This document shows positions 16,318 through 23,388 of a stretch of DNA of 38,288 nucleotides, in pieces. The position numbers and the translations under genes were made by a program. The notes under the pieces are model-generated. The model did no database searches, had not been told where the DNA came from, and was given only the letters and a program-made list of their open reading frames with translations. Position 1 is the stretch's first letter. Each line of letters begins with the position of its first letter. Source of the stretch: Desulfovibrio sp. UBA4079. GTDB lineage: Bacteria; Desulfobacterota; Desulfovibrionia; Desulfovibrionales; Desulfovibrionaceae. The stretch is taken from contig DFYP01000207.1 in NCBI GenBank assembly GCA_002382645.1, positions 17,138-55,425 on the forward strand. The letters are read 5' to 3'.

Positions 16318-19300
16318 AATCGCTTTGATCAGCGCCAGCGCTGGTTCCGGCAAGACTTACCGGCTGACCGAGGTTTTGGTGGAAAGTCTCTCCCAGGGGG
16401 TACGGCCTGAAGCCGTCCTGGCCACCACGTTCACGAAGAAGGCCGCCCAGGAGCTGACCGCCCGCGTTCGAGCCCGCCTCCTCAAGGCGGGCAGAACCGA
16501 AGACGCGTTGCGCATGCTGGACGGCTACATCGGCACGGTGAATGCGGTATGCGGCAGCCTGCTCAAGGACTTCGCCCTTGAGGCCGGGCTCTCACCTACC
16601 CTGGATGTGCTTCCCGAGGGGCGCGACGAGGCCACCTTTCGCATAGCCGCCTCGCCTGTCATGGAGCGGTGGTTCACGAAACTTGCGCAGCCGCTCCGAG
16701 CCCTGGAAGTGGAAGAATGGGACAAGACTATCCTGGCCGTAGCAAAGGCAGCGAGGTTGAACGGAATCGCCCCGGATCAACTCAACGGCTGCGCCCAACG
16801 TTCCTGGAATGAGTTCCGGCAAATGCTGCCGGAGCCGCTCCCGCCAAGTGAAGGAGAAAACCTGGATGCGGAACTGGCCAGGGAATTGCGGCAGGCAACG
16901 GCCAGGATTCCCAAGGCAGGCGACAGCACCAAGACGACGATTCAAGCCCGCGACAAGCTTTTGGCTGTCTTGCGCAGGAACCGCGAGGGAATTCCGCAGA
17001 CGTGGGCGGATTGGATCCGTCTCTCAAAGGTTACGGCAGGGAAGCGAAGCGACGATGCGTTGGAGGGCCTGCGCGAACTGGCGGGGCAGGTGCTGGTTCA
17101 CCCGAGACTCCACGCTGACCTGGAATATCTCATTCAGGGTACTTTCGCCTGCGCGGCCGAGGCCCTGTCGTTCTACGCCGACTACAAGCGCGACCTGGGG
17201 CTCATCGATTTCGTGGACCAGGAGGCATCGACTCTGGAGTTGCTGGACCAGCCCGATGTCGCCAAGGCATTGCATGAACGCCTTGATCTTGTCCTGGTGG
17301 ACGAGTTCCAGGATACCAGCCCGATCCAGCTCGCGCTTTTTCTCAAGCTGGCATCGCTTACGCGCCGTTCGGTCTGGGTGGGAGACCAGAAACAGGCGAT
17401 CTATGGCTTCCGGGGAACCGATCCAACGCTCATGGAAGCGGTGGTGCAGTCGCTCGGGAAGCCCGAGGTGTTGCCGCACAGCTGGCGTTCCCAGCCGGAA
17501 CTCGTGCGCTTCTGCAGCGAGTTCTTCGCCAAGGCCTTCGCTCCGGTTGGCATCCCGGAAGATCGGGTGCGTCTGACGCCATCGCCGGGTTCCCGGGCCT
17601 CAGTCTCTCCGCAGGGGCACCTGAAGTGTTTCCGCCTGGAGGCGAAAAACAACGGCGATGAAACAGCAGCCCTCGTGGCGGGAATCTCCCACCTGCTACA
17701 CCAGGCCGCCGACTCCCCGGTGCTGGACAAAGGCACAGGCCAGGAACGTCCCCTTGAGGCCGGCGACATAGCTGTTCTCTGCCGCAGCAATGCCGATTGC
17801 CGGAATTTGGCCACCACCCTCGAAAAGTTCGGGATCCGCGTCGCCATGTCCAGGACAGGCCTCCTGTCCCGGCCGGAGTCCGTGCTGGCCCTTGCCGCCT
17901 ACCGCTATCTGATCGACGAGTCGGACAGTTTGGCTGTCGCCGAGATGGCAAGGCTCCTGAATCCCGACCCGGCCGAGTTTCTGCGGCAGGCGGCTGGAAA
18001 GGGCATGGACGCTGTTAAGGCGAGCCTGAAGGCCATTGCCCGGCTGGATGATGCGCGCAAGAATTTGATCCGCTTGACGCCTTCGGAAAGCCTCTCATTA
18101 GCCATGGAATGCGTTGACGCTGACCGTGCTGTCCTGCGCTGGGGCGACGAGGACGTACGGCTGGGAAACCTGGATGCCCTGTTGGGGTTTGCCACCAAAT
18201 ACGAGGACCAATGCCGGTCGGCGCGCTCCGCCTGTTCCCCGGCTGGACTGGTCGCGTATTTCGAAGATCTGGCGAAGGAAGAACAGGATGCCCAGGCCGA
18301 GGGGCAGGGTCGGGAGGCCGTGCAGGTTCTCACCTACCACAGGGCGAAAGGGCTGGAGTGGCCGCTGGTGGTGCTCACCGGACTGAACACCGAGCCAAAG
18401 GGCAATCCTTTCGGCGTGGGAGCAGTGACCTCGAATGGACCTCTGAACTTGACGAGCCCTCTGGCGGGGCGATGGATACGCTATTGGCCGTGGCCATTCG
18501 GAACTCAGAAGAAGGTCGACGGATTCAGCGATGCCGTCGAAACCTCCATCGTGGGCCGCCAGATGTCCGATGCAGAGCGGCGTGAGCTGCTGCGCCTCCT
18601 TTACGTGGGCATGACGAGGGCGAGGGATCATCTGGTTTTCGCGGCCCGCTGCCCGGGCAACTCGGGAATGACCGCCTGGCTGGACGGCTGCCTGGACGAG
18701 ACAGGGGAACCCATCTTGTCCCTGCCCAGTGCAGAAGGAAAGGGGATGATACTAGTCGGCGGGGATCAATTTCCCATGCTGACGAAGGTCTTTCAGCCTA
18801 TGCCGGAGGCAGACAGGGACTGTTCCCAAAAGGTCTTTTGCCCGGTACGCCCGTCCAGTCTTCCGACCTACCCGCCAGCCCGCTTCACGCCGAGCCAAGC
18901 CAAGGGAAGTGCTGAGCCTTCTTTCAAGATCATCTCATTGGGGCCGAGGCTTGAAGTCGGCAAAGTCGACGATTCCGCGAAGTTCGGCAGCATGGTTCAT
19001 GCCTTCCTGGCCGTGGACAGGCCAGAACTCGAGCGAGGGAAGAGACTCACACGCGCCGGGGAAATTTGCGCCGCGTGGGGTGTGGAATCCCTCAAGCCTG
19101 AAGCCATGCTGGAGATGAGCGGCCGGCTCTACCGCTTCTTGCGCGAACGGTACGGAGAAGTGTTCGAGATCATCAGGGAATGGCCCATCGCCATGCGATG
19201 TGGTATGCAGCGCGGCAAGGGCTTCATCGACATGATCATTCGCCTTGAGAACGGCGATGTGCTCGTCGACCATAAGACGGTGGATGGGGATGCCGACCGA

Positions 19301-19432
19301 CTTGAGGCCAAGGCCTGCGGCTACGCGGGCCAATTGGCCATATACCGCGAGGCTTGGGAGAAGGCCACGGGAAGAAATGTGGTTGAGACCTTGATCCACT
19401 TTTCTTTGGTAGGGAAGATAGCAACACTTTGA
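16307..19432 (+). CDS. AddA-like UvrD/Rep helicase with C-terminal nuclease
   Basis: 1041 residues. All superfamily-1 helicase motifs are readable: I SASAGSGKT (residues 9-17), Ia FTKKAAQEL, II LVDEFQDTSP (Asp332, Glu333), III WVGDQKQAIYGFRG, IV SWRSQPELV, V VLTYHRAKGLEW and VI LLYVGMTRARDHL. The C-terminus is a RecB-type PD-(D/E)XK nuclease: GSMVHAFL, FIDMIIRL, VLVDHKT (Asp988, Lys990) and QLAIYREA. The pair with the preceding gene is therefore AddAB-like with two nuclease sites. The start overlaps the AddB-like stop by 11 bases, so translation is coupled. It may be the cell's recombination nuclease or an island-borne defence nuclease; position after rpoD and lower GC favour acquisition. Confidence 0.87.
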   Translation: MNPEIALISASAGSGKTYRLTEVLVESLSQGVRPEAVLATTFTKKAAQELTARVRARLLKAGRTEDALRMLDGYIGTVNAVCGSLLKDFALEAGLSPTLDVLPEGRDEATFRIAASPVMERWFTKLAQPLRALEVEEWDKTILAVAKAARLNGIAPDQLNGCAQRSWNEFRQMLPEPLPPSEGENLDAELARELRQATARIPKAGDSTKTTIQARDKLLAVLRRNREGIPQTWADWIRLSKVTAGKRSDDALEGLRELAGQVLVHPRLHADLEYLIQGTFACAAEALSFYADYKRDLGLIDFVDQEASTLELLDQPDVAKALHERLDLVLVDEFQDTSPIQLALFLKLASLTRRSVWVGDQKQAIYGFRGTDPTLMEAVVQSLGKPEVLPHSWRSQPELVRFCSEFFAKAFAPVGIPEDRVRLTPSPGSRASVSPQGHLKCFRLEAKNNGDETAALVAGISHLLHQAADSPVLDKGTGQERPLEAGDIAVLCRSNADCRNLATTLEKFGIRVAMSRTGLLSRPESVLALAAYRYLIDESDSLAVAEMARLLNPDPAEFLRQAAGKGMDAVKASLKAIARLDDARKNLIRLTPSESLSLAMECVDADRAVLRWGDEDVRLGNLDALLGFATKYEDQCRSARSACSPAGLVAYFEDLAKEEQDAQAEGQGREAVQVLTYHRAKGLEWPLVVLTGLNTEPKGNPFGVGAVTSNGPLNLTSPLAGRWIRYWPWPFGTQKKVDGFSDAVETSIVGRQMSDAERRELLRLLYVGMTRARDHLVFAARCPGNSGMTAWLDGCLDETGEPILSLPSAEGKGMILVGGDQFPMLTKVFQPMPEADRDCSQKVFCPVRPSSLPTYPPARFTPSQAKGSAEPSFKIISLGPRLEVGKVDDSAKFGSMVHAFLAVDRPELERGKRLTRAGEICAAWGVESLKPEAMLEMSGRLYRFLRERYGEVFEIIREWPIAMRCGMQRGKGFIDMIIRLENGDVLVDHKTVDGDADRLEAKACGYAGQLAIYREAWEKATGRNVVETLIHFSLVGKIATL

Positions 19433-19477
19433 TTAGACAAAAACATTCTCGACTGCTCAAAAAATATGCCTTTTTTA

Positions 19478-19506
19478 TTGTACTAATAATGGTGCGTTAT
19501 TAAATT
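19478..19506 (+). promoter_or_regulatory. AT-rich promoter region of the island nuclease
   Basis: The 135-bp spacer is very AT-rich. TTGTAC (19478), a 17-nt spacer and TAAATT (19501) make a possible promoter, with further TA-rich -10-like sequence and the repeat ATTAAA/TTTAAT just downstream. Confidence 0.35.
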
Positions 19507-19567
19507 AATATTTTAATATATCTTAAGAATTAGAGCGTGCCAGAATAAAACAAAAAGAAGGTTTGTC

Positions 19568-20647
19568 ATGAATAATGATTTTGAAGAATTATGCAAGAGT
19601 CTTAAAAAAAATCCAATGTACTATTTTTCTTTGGCTTCAAAAGAATTGTTTCACAGCAATTTCATTGCATGGCTTTATGAAGAAAATAAAATTCAATCAT
19701 TCATTGAAGATTTTTTAAAAAGTAAAGGAAAAATTAATGATGATGATAAACTTGAGTTTGAAAGTATACACCGTGAACTTAATAATTTTGATATAGTGTT
19801 TCAATGCAAAATAAATAGTATAGAAACTAATATTATAATAGAAAATAAAGTAAAATCATACCCTTCCGTTGATCAGTTAGTAAAATACGAAGATAGAGCT
19901 AAAGAATTTAACTGCGACTGTATTTTTATATTACTTACGCTTGACTATTCCAATCATGGAAGACAATCGATATGGAATACATTGCTGTATTCTGATTTTA
20001 TAAAATATATTGAGGATAATTTATTAAATAAAGATGACTGCAAAGAAAGATATTTAAGTGACTACATTGAACTAGTTAAAGGACTCCAAAGTATATTGGA
20101 AAATTTTAATCGTGAAGATACATTTTTATGTACCAATGATGAGCGTGTCGCATTAAAAGAAATTAAGCTTTATGATTTTATAGCAAAAAGGCAATTTGAA
20201 AAGTTAAGATCCAGTTTGCTTGAGCAATATAATGATGGCAAGGTTAAGACCAGTACAGATTTTATTAAAGGTGAACCGATAATTGACGTTTATATCGAAA
20301 TCAATGGAATTAAAATTGGAACACAGGTAAATGGATTAAACTACAGACACTTCGTAATAGAGCCCATGCTTACGAGAGGCTGTGTGGCATACTCTCTAGA
20401 AAAAATTTGGTTTGATGGTTTACCCGTGCCCAGGAGAAATTCAAAGCGTATAAATGAATATGGATTTGGAGAATTCAAAGATAAAAAAAATAAACAGCTC
20501 TTCTTGCATAGGAGCTGTGCAATAAACCCAAATATGGAAAGAAAAGAACTTGCGGAACAAATCAAAATGGATGTTGATTACCTTTTAGAAAATAAAAAGG
20601 ATCTGGCTAATAAAATTAAGAAAATAACTCACCAAAATCCTAGCTGA
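19568..20647 (+). CDS. PD-(D/E)XK nuclease family protein, AT-rich (PDDEXK_4-like)
   Basis: 359 residues, with AGAAGG before the ATG. The N-terminal third has the order seen in PDDEXK_4-type (PF14281-like) nucleases: KELFHSNFIAWLYEE (residues 25-39), ESIHREL then FDIVFQ (Asp75), and IIIENKVKSYPSVDQLVKY with Glu92, Lys94 and Gln103 as probable active-site residues. The C-terminal half is not recognised; it may bind a target. GC is roughly 30 percent by eye against 55-70 percent around it, and codons are AT-ending throughout, so it was acquired recently and separately from its neighbours. Such nucleases are common in defence islands; a role in restricting foreign DNA is inferred. Confidence 0.75.
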   Translation: MNNDFEELCKSLKKNPMYYFSLASKELFHSNFIAWLYEENKIQSFIEDFLKSKGKINDDDKLEFESIHRELNNFDIVFQCKINSIETNIIIENKVKSYPSVDQLVKYEDRAKEFNCDCIFILLTLDYSNHGRQSIWNTLLYSDFIKYIEDNLLNKDDCKERYLSDYIELVKGLQSILENFNREDTFLCTNDERVALKEIKLYDFIAKRQFEKLRSSLLEQYNDGKVKTSTDFIKGEPIIDVYIEINGIKIGTQVNGLNYRHFVIEPMLTRGCVAYSLEKIWFDGLPVPRRNSKRINEYGFGEFKDKKNKQLFLHRSCAINPNMERKELAEQIKMDVDYLLENKKDLANKIKKITHQNPS

Positions 20648-20690
20648 GCTTATTCTCATATCTGGAATAACTCGCACCTATTCTCTGCCC

Positions 20691-21254
20691 ATGCGAAACT
20701 CATGTCATGGGGTGGAAAATATCCCCTATCCCCGGGCTTATTGGGTCATCCCCGGCAAGTTCCTCGCCGGCTGTTATCCAGGAAGCCTTGATCCAGCCGA
20801 AGCCGAGCTGAAGATAGGCCAGCTCGTGGCCTGCGGAATCCGCTCCATCATCTGTCTCATGGAAGAGGATGAGCGGGATTGGAGCGGCAACCGCTTTGTC
20901 CCGTACACGCCCCTCTATCTGAAGCTCGCTCGCGATCAGGGGGTGGCTGCATCCTGGCACCGCCACCCCATACAAGACCAAGGCGTCCCCACAAAAGACC
21001 AAATGAAGGCGATCCTCGACCGCCTCGACGAATCCTTGAGCAAGGAGCATCCGGTTTTTATCCATTGCTGGGGCGGCAAAGGCCGGACCGGCATGGCGGT
21101 CGGATGCTGGCTGGCACGCCACGGCGTTGCCGAGGGCGTCGATTTGCTCAAGATCGTCCAGTATTTGAGGCGGCATGACCCCAAAGGTTACGACCCTTCG
21201 CCGGAGACCCCCGACCAGCGCCGTTTCGTCCTGGAATGGAGCCGCGGAGAATGA
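20691..21254 (+). CDS. Dual-specificity/tyrosine phosphatase-like protein
   Basis: 187 residues. The cysteine-phosphatase P-loop HCWGGKGRTG is complete: nucleophile Cys126 and Arg132 in the CX5R pattern. Asp96 in the HPIQDQGVPT loop is a candidate general acid. The N-terminus (IPYPRAYWVIPGKFLAGCYPG) and the CGIRSIICLMEED strand fit small dual-specificity phosphatases of the CDKN3/PTP-like type. The substrate could be a phosphoprotein or a phosphorylated nucleotide or sugar. The ATG has no clear ribosome binding site, and a GTG at 20712 is an alternative start. It ends 25 bp before the ADP-ribosylglycohydrolase gene and belongs to the same likely operon. Confidence 0.85.
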   Translation: MRNSCHGVENIPYPRAYWVIPGKFLAGCYPGSLDPAEAELKIGQLVACGIRSIICLMEEDERDWSGNRFVPYTPLYLKLARDQGVAASWHRHPIQDQGVPTKDQMKAILDRLDESLSKEHPVFIHCWGGKGRTGMAVGCWLARHGVAEGVDLLKIVQYLRRHDPKGYDPSPETPDQRRFVLEWSRGE

Positions 21255-21279
21255 ATCGCCCAAAACACGGAGGGAGAAC

Positions 21280-22350
21280 GTGAGTCCAATCATCGCGGAA
21301 CGCCTGCAGGGCCTGGTCTACGGCCAAGCCATAGGCGATGCCCTGGGAGTTGGCGGTGAGTTCCACTCCGAACACGACATGCGCCGGATTTATCCCGAGG
21401 GGCTGAGCGAGTACGAGCAGATCCGGCGTTCATCCCATGCCAGAGTGTGGGAACCCGGAGAATGGACTGACGATACGGAGCAATTCCTGGCCGTCCTGGA
21501 AAGCCTTCTCGATTCCGGGGTTGCCGAAGACGATGTCGACCTCGGCGACATGGCCCGCCGGTTTCGGCAATGGCTGACCCGGGATGGGCGCGGGATCGGG
21601 AACCTGACGTTCATGGTGTTGACCCATGGACGTTTTCTGGAGGCCCCCCACGAAACAGCCCGCCAGCTGTGGGAGCAGCGGGGTCGGCGCTCCGCCCCCA
21701 ACGGGGCCGTCATGCGCACGGCGAGCCTGGCGATCCTCCCATGGGAAAGAGACCTTCAGGCCGCGGCGCGCACAGTGCGAGCCGTTTGCGAACTGACGCA
21801 CGCAGACCCCCGATGCGCCTGGTCCTGCCTGGTGATCTCCTTCGTCGCAGCCTGCCTCGTGCGCGGAGATGACGACATCCCAGGCGCCTGCGAACGGGCC
21901 ATGGTCTGCGGCAGAGCGCTCAGGCTCGATGAAACGGCTGGTGAGGAAACGCGCAGCTGGATCGAGATGGCCTTGTGCGGCGAACGCGGAAAGGGCCGGG
22001 CCATCAAGTTCATCGGGCATGACCCTGGCCGAGGTTACTGCCTGAAGACCCTGTATGCAGGGCTTGGCGATCTTTCCCTCGGCCATGGCCCTGGCCAGGG
22101 GTACACCATGCGCACCATGGCCGCCGGACTCTGGGCGGCCTGGCATGCCGAAAGTTTTGCCGATGGCCTGCTGCCGATCATCAACAGCGGCGGCGATGCA
22201 GACACCAACGGCGCAGTGGCAGGAGCCCTGCTTGGCGCCAGATTCGGCGGGAGCGGATTGCCGCTGCGATGGGTCGAGGGGCTGGTCAATCGGGAGAGGC
22301 TGGATGCCGCATTGCAACGCATGCATCCTGCCCCTGGAAATGAACGATGA
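21280..22350 (+). CDS. ADP-ribosylglycohydrolase family protein
   Basis: 356 residues from a GTG start with GGAGGGAG 5 nt upstream. The 35-codon upstream extension overlaps the phosphatase gene and is rejected. The family removes ADP-ribose from proteins, nucleic acids or small molecules using two magnesium ions. Both metal motifs are present: GQAIGDALG then EWTDDTE (residues 61-67), and INSGGDADTNGAVAGALLG (Asp306, Asp308, Thr309). A repeated glycine-rich segment (GHDPGRGYCLKTLYA and GHGPGQGYTMRTMAA) precedes the second motif. The ATGA overlap with the next gene shows coupling. The substrate is unknown; the flanking phosphatase and cyclotransferase suggest processing of an ADP-ribose or related metabolite. 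Confidence 0.9.
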   Translation: MSPIIAERLQGLVYGQAIGDALGVGGEFHSEHDMRRIYPEGLSEYEQIRRSSHARVWEPGEWTDDTEQFLAVLESLLDSGVAEDDVDLGDMARRFRQWLTRDGRGIGNLTFMVLTHGRFLEAPHETARQLWEQRGRRSAPNGAVMRTASLAILPWERDLQAAARTVRAVCELTHADPRCAWSCLVISFVAACLVRGDDDIPGACERAMVCGRALRLDETAGEETRSWIEMALCGERGKGRAIKFIGHDPGRGYCLKTLYAGLGDLSLGHGPGQGYTMRTMAAGLWAAWHAESFADGLLPIINSGGDADTNGAVAGALLGARFGGSGLPLRWVEGLVNRERLDAALQRMHPAPGNER

Positions 22351-23225
22351 GCGCTGCGCGTTTGCTCTACTTCTCATACGGGTCAAACCTGAATGCTGAC
22401 GATCTGCGCCAATGGTGCCTGTCGGAGGATTGCCCCAACCCTTTGCCCCGGAAGGGAACCCCTGCATTCCTGCCCGATGCTGAGCCGGTGTTTCCCTTGC
22501 ATTCGTCACGCCGGGGCGGGGGTGTTCTTGGATGGCGCAAGCGGGTGGGCCATGTGCTTCCAGGGGCTCTCTTCAGTGTATCGGAAACCGACCTGGCAGT
22601 GCTGGACCTCAAGGAAGGCGCTCCGGCGGTCTACCGGCGCGAGACCATTGAGATACTCCTGCCTGACGGTTCGGCGGTCCCGGCAGTAGCCTACAATCTG
22701 CCGAGCGCCCGGTTGAACGAGCATGTCCCTCCCGATCCCGGCTATCTCGACGCCGTGGCCGCCGGGCTGCAGGATTACGGCCATTCGGTGAGCCATCTCG
22801 CAGCCGCCGCGCAAAGAACCGACGATGCCCAGGGGGTGCCGTTGTTCTGCTATGGCACGCTCATGCGCGGGGAAGCCCTGCACGGGACGATGCGCTCGCT
22901 CGGCGCACGGTTCCTCGGCGAGGCCGATGCCCATGGGATGCTCACCGATCTGGAGGCGTTTCCAGGGTTCCTCCCGGGCGGCAAACGGCGGGTCCATGGT
23001 GAGCTGTTTGAATTCTCCGACCGCGGAGCCGCCCTGTCCCTGCTGGATCGTTTGGAAGGATTCCGCGGCTACGGTCAGCCGCATTCCCTGTACAGGCGGG
23101 TCCTGATCCGGGTGCGGACCAGGAATGCAACCATCCTGGCTTGGGTTTATGCCATTTCCCATGACAGCGGGGTGGTGATTGAATCAGGGGACTGGAGAAG
23201 GCGGCAACCAGCTGGGCCACGCTGA
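22347..23225 (+). CDS. Tandem gamma-glutamylcyclotransferase-like (GGCT/AIG2) protein
   Basis: 292 residues made of two GGCT-like domains. Domain 1 (about 6-125) begins LLYFSYGSNL and has LDLKEGAPAVYRR with the candidate catalytic Glu90. Domain 2 (about 164-275) begins LFCYGTLMRG and has LDRLEGFRGYGQPHSLYRR with Glu237. Both therefore keep the substrate loop (YGS/YGT) and the acidic residue, so both may be active. GGCT folds cyclise gamma-glutamyl amines or peptides to 5-oxoproline; some members act on other isopeptide-type bonds. The start codon overlaps the upstream stop as ATGA, so it is translationally coupled to the ADP-ribosylglycohydrolase. A single chain with two such domains is uncommon in my experience. 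Confidence 0.82.
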   Translation: MSAARLLYFSYGSNLNADDLRQWCLSEDCPNPLPRKGTPAFLPDAEPVFPLHSSRRGGGVLGWRKRVGHVLPGALFSVSETDLAVLDLKEGAPAVYRRETIEILLPDGSAVPAVAYNLPSARLNEHVPPDPGYLDAVAAGLQDYGHSVSHLAAAAQRTDDAQGVPLFCYGTLMRGEALHGTMRSLGARFLGEADAHGMLTDLEAFPGFLPGGKRRVHGELFEFSDRGAALSLLDRLEGFRGYGQPHSLYRRVLIRVRTRNATILAWVYAISHDSGVVIESGDWRRRQPAGPR

Positions 23226-23332
23226 TAATGTGAGGCCCGGCAACGCGCTCGACCATCCTGAAAAAACACTCGTCCTTCTCACCTACGACCAGATCCGCAC
23301 AGATTAATTCAGTATTTTCGCCTCGCAAAATC

Positions 23333-23349
23333 ATTCCGAAATATGGAAT
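23333..23349. promoter_or_regulatory. Inverted repeat upstream of the AAA-WYL genes
   Basis: ATTCC (23333-23337) and GGAAT (23345-23349) flank the AT-rich centre GAAATAT. It lies 39 bp before the AAA ATPase start in the only sizeable gap (163 bp) of this gene string. It could be the operator of the WYL regulator encoded two genes on. The arms are short, so chance is possible. Confidence 0.3.
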
Positions 23350-23388
23350 ATACCAGCCCTATTCTCCTTGAAAAACAAGGGGAAAGTT

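Noticed and set aside
20700..21293. Minus-strand frame (197 codons) opposite the phosphatase gene
   Set aside because: No domain, and the plus strand has a complete phosphatase P-loop; treated as a shadow.
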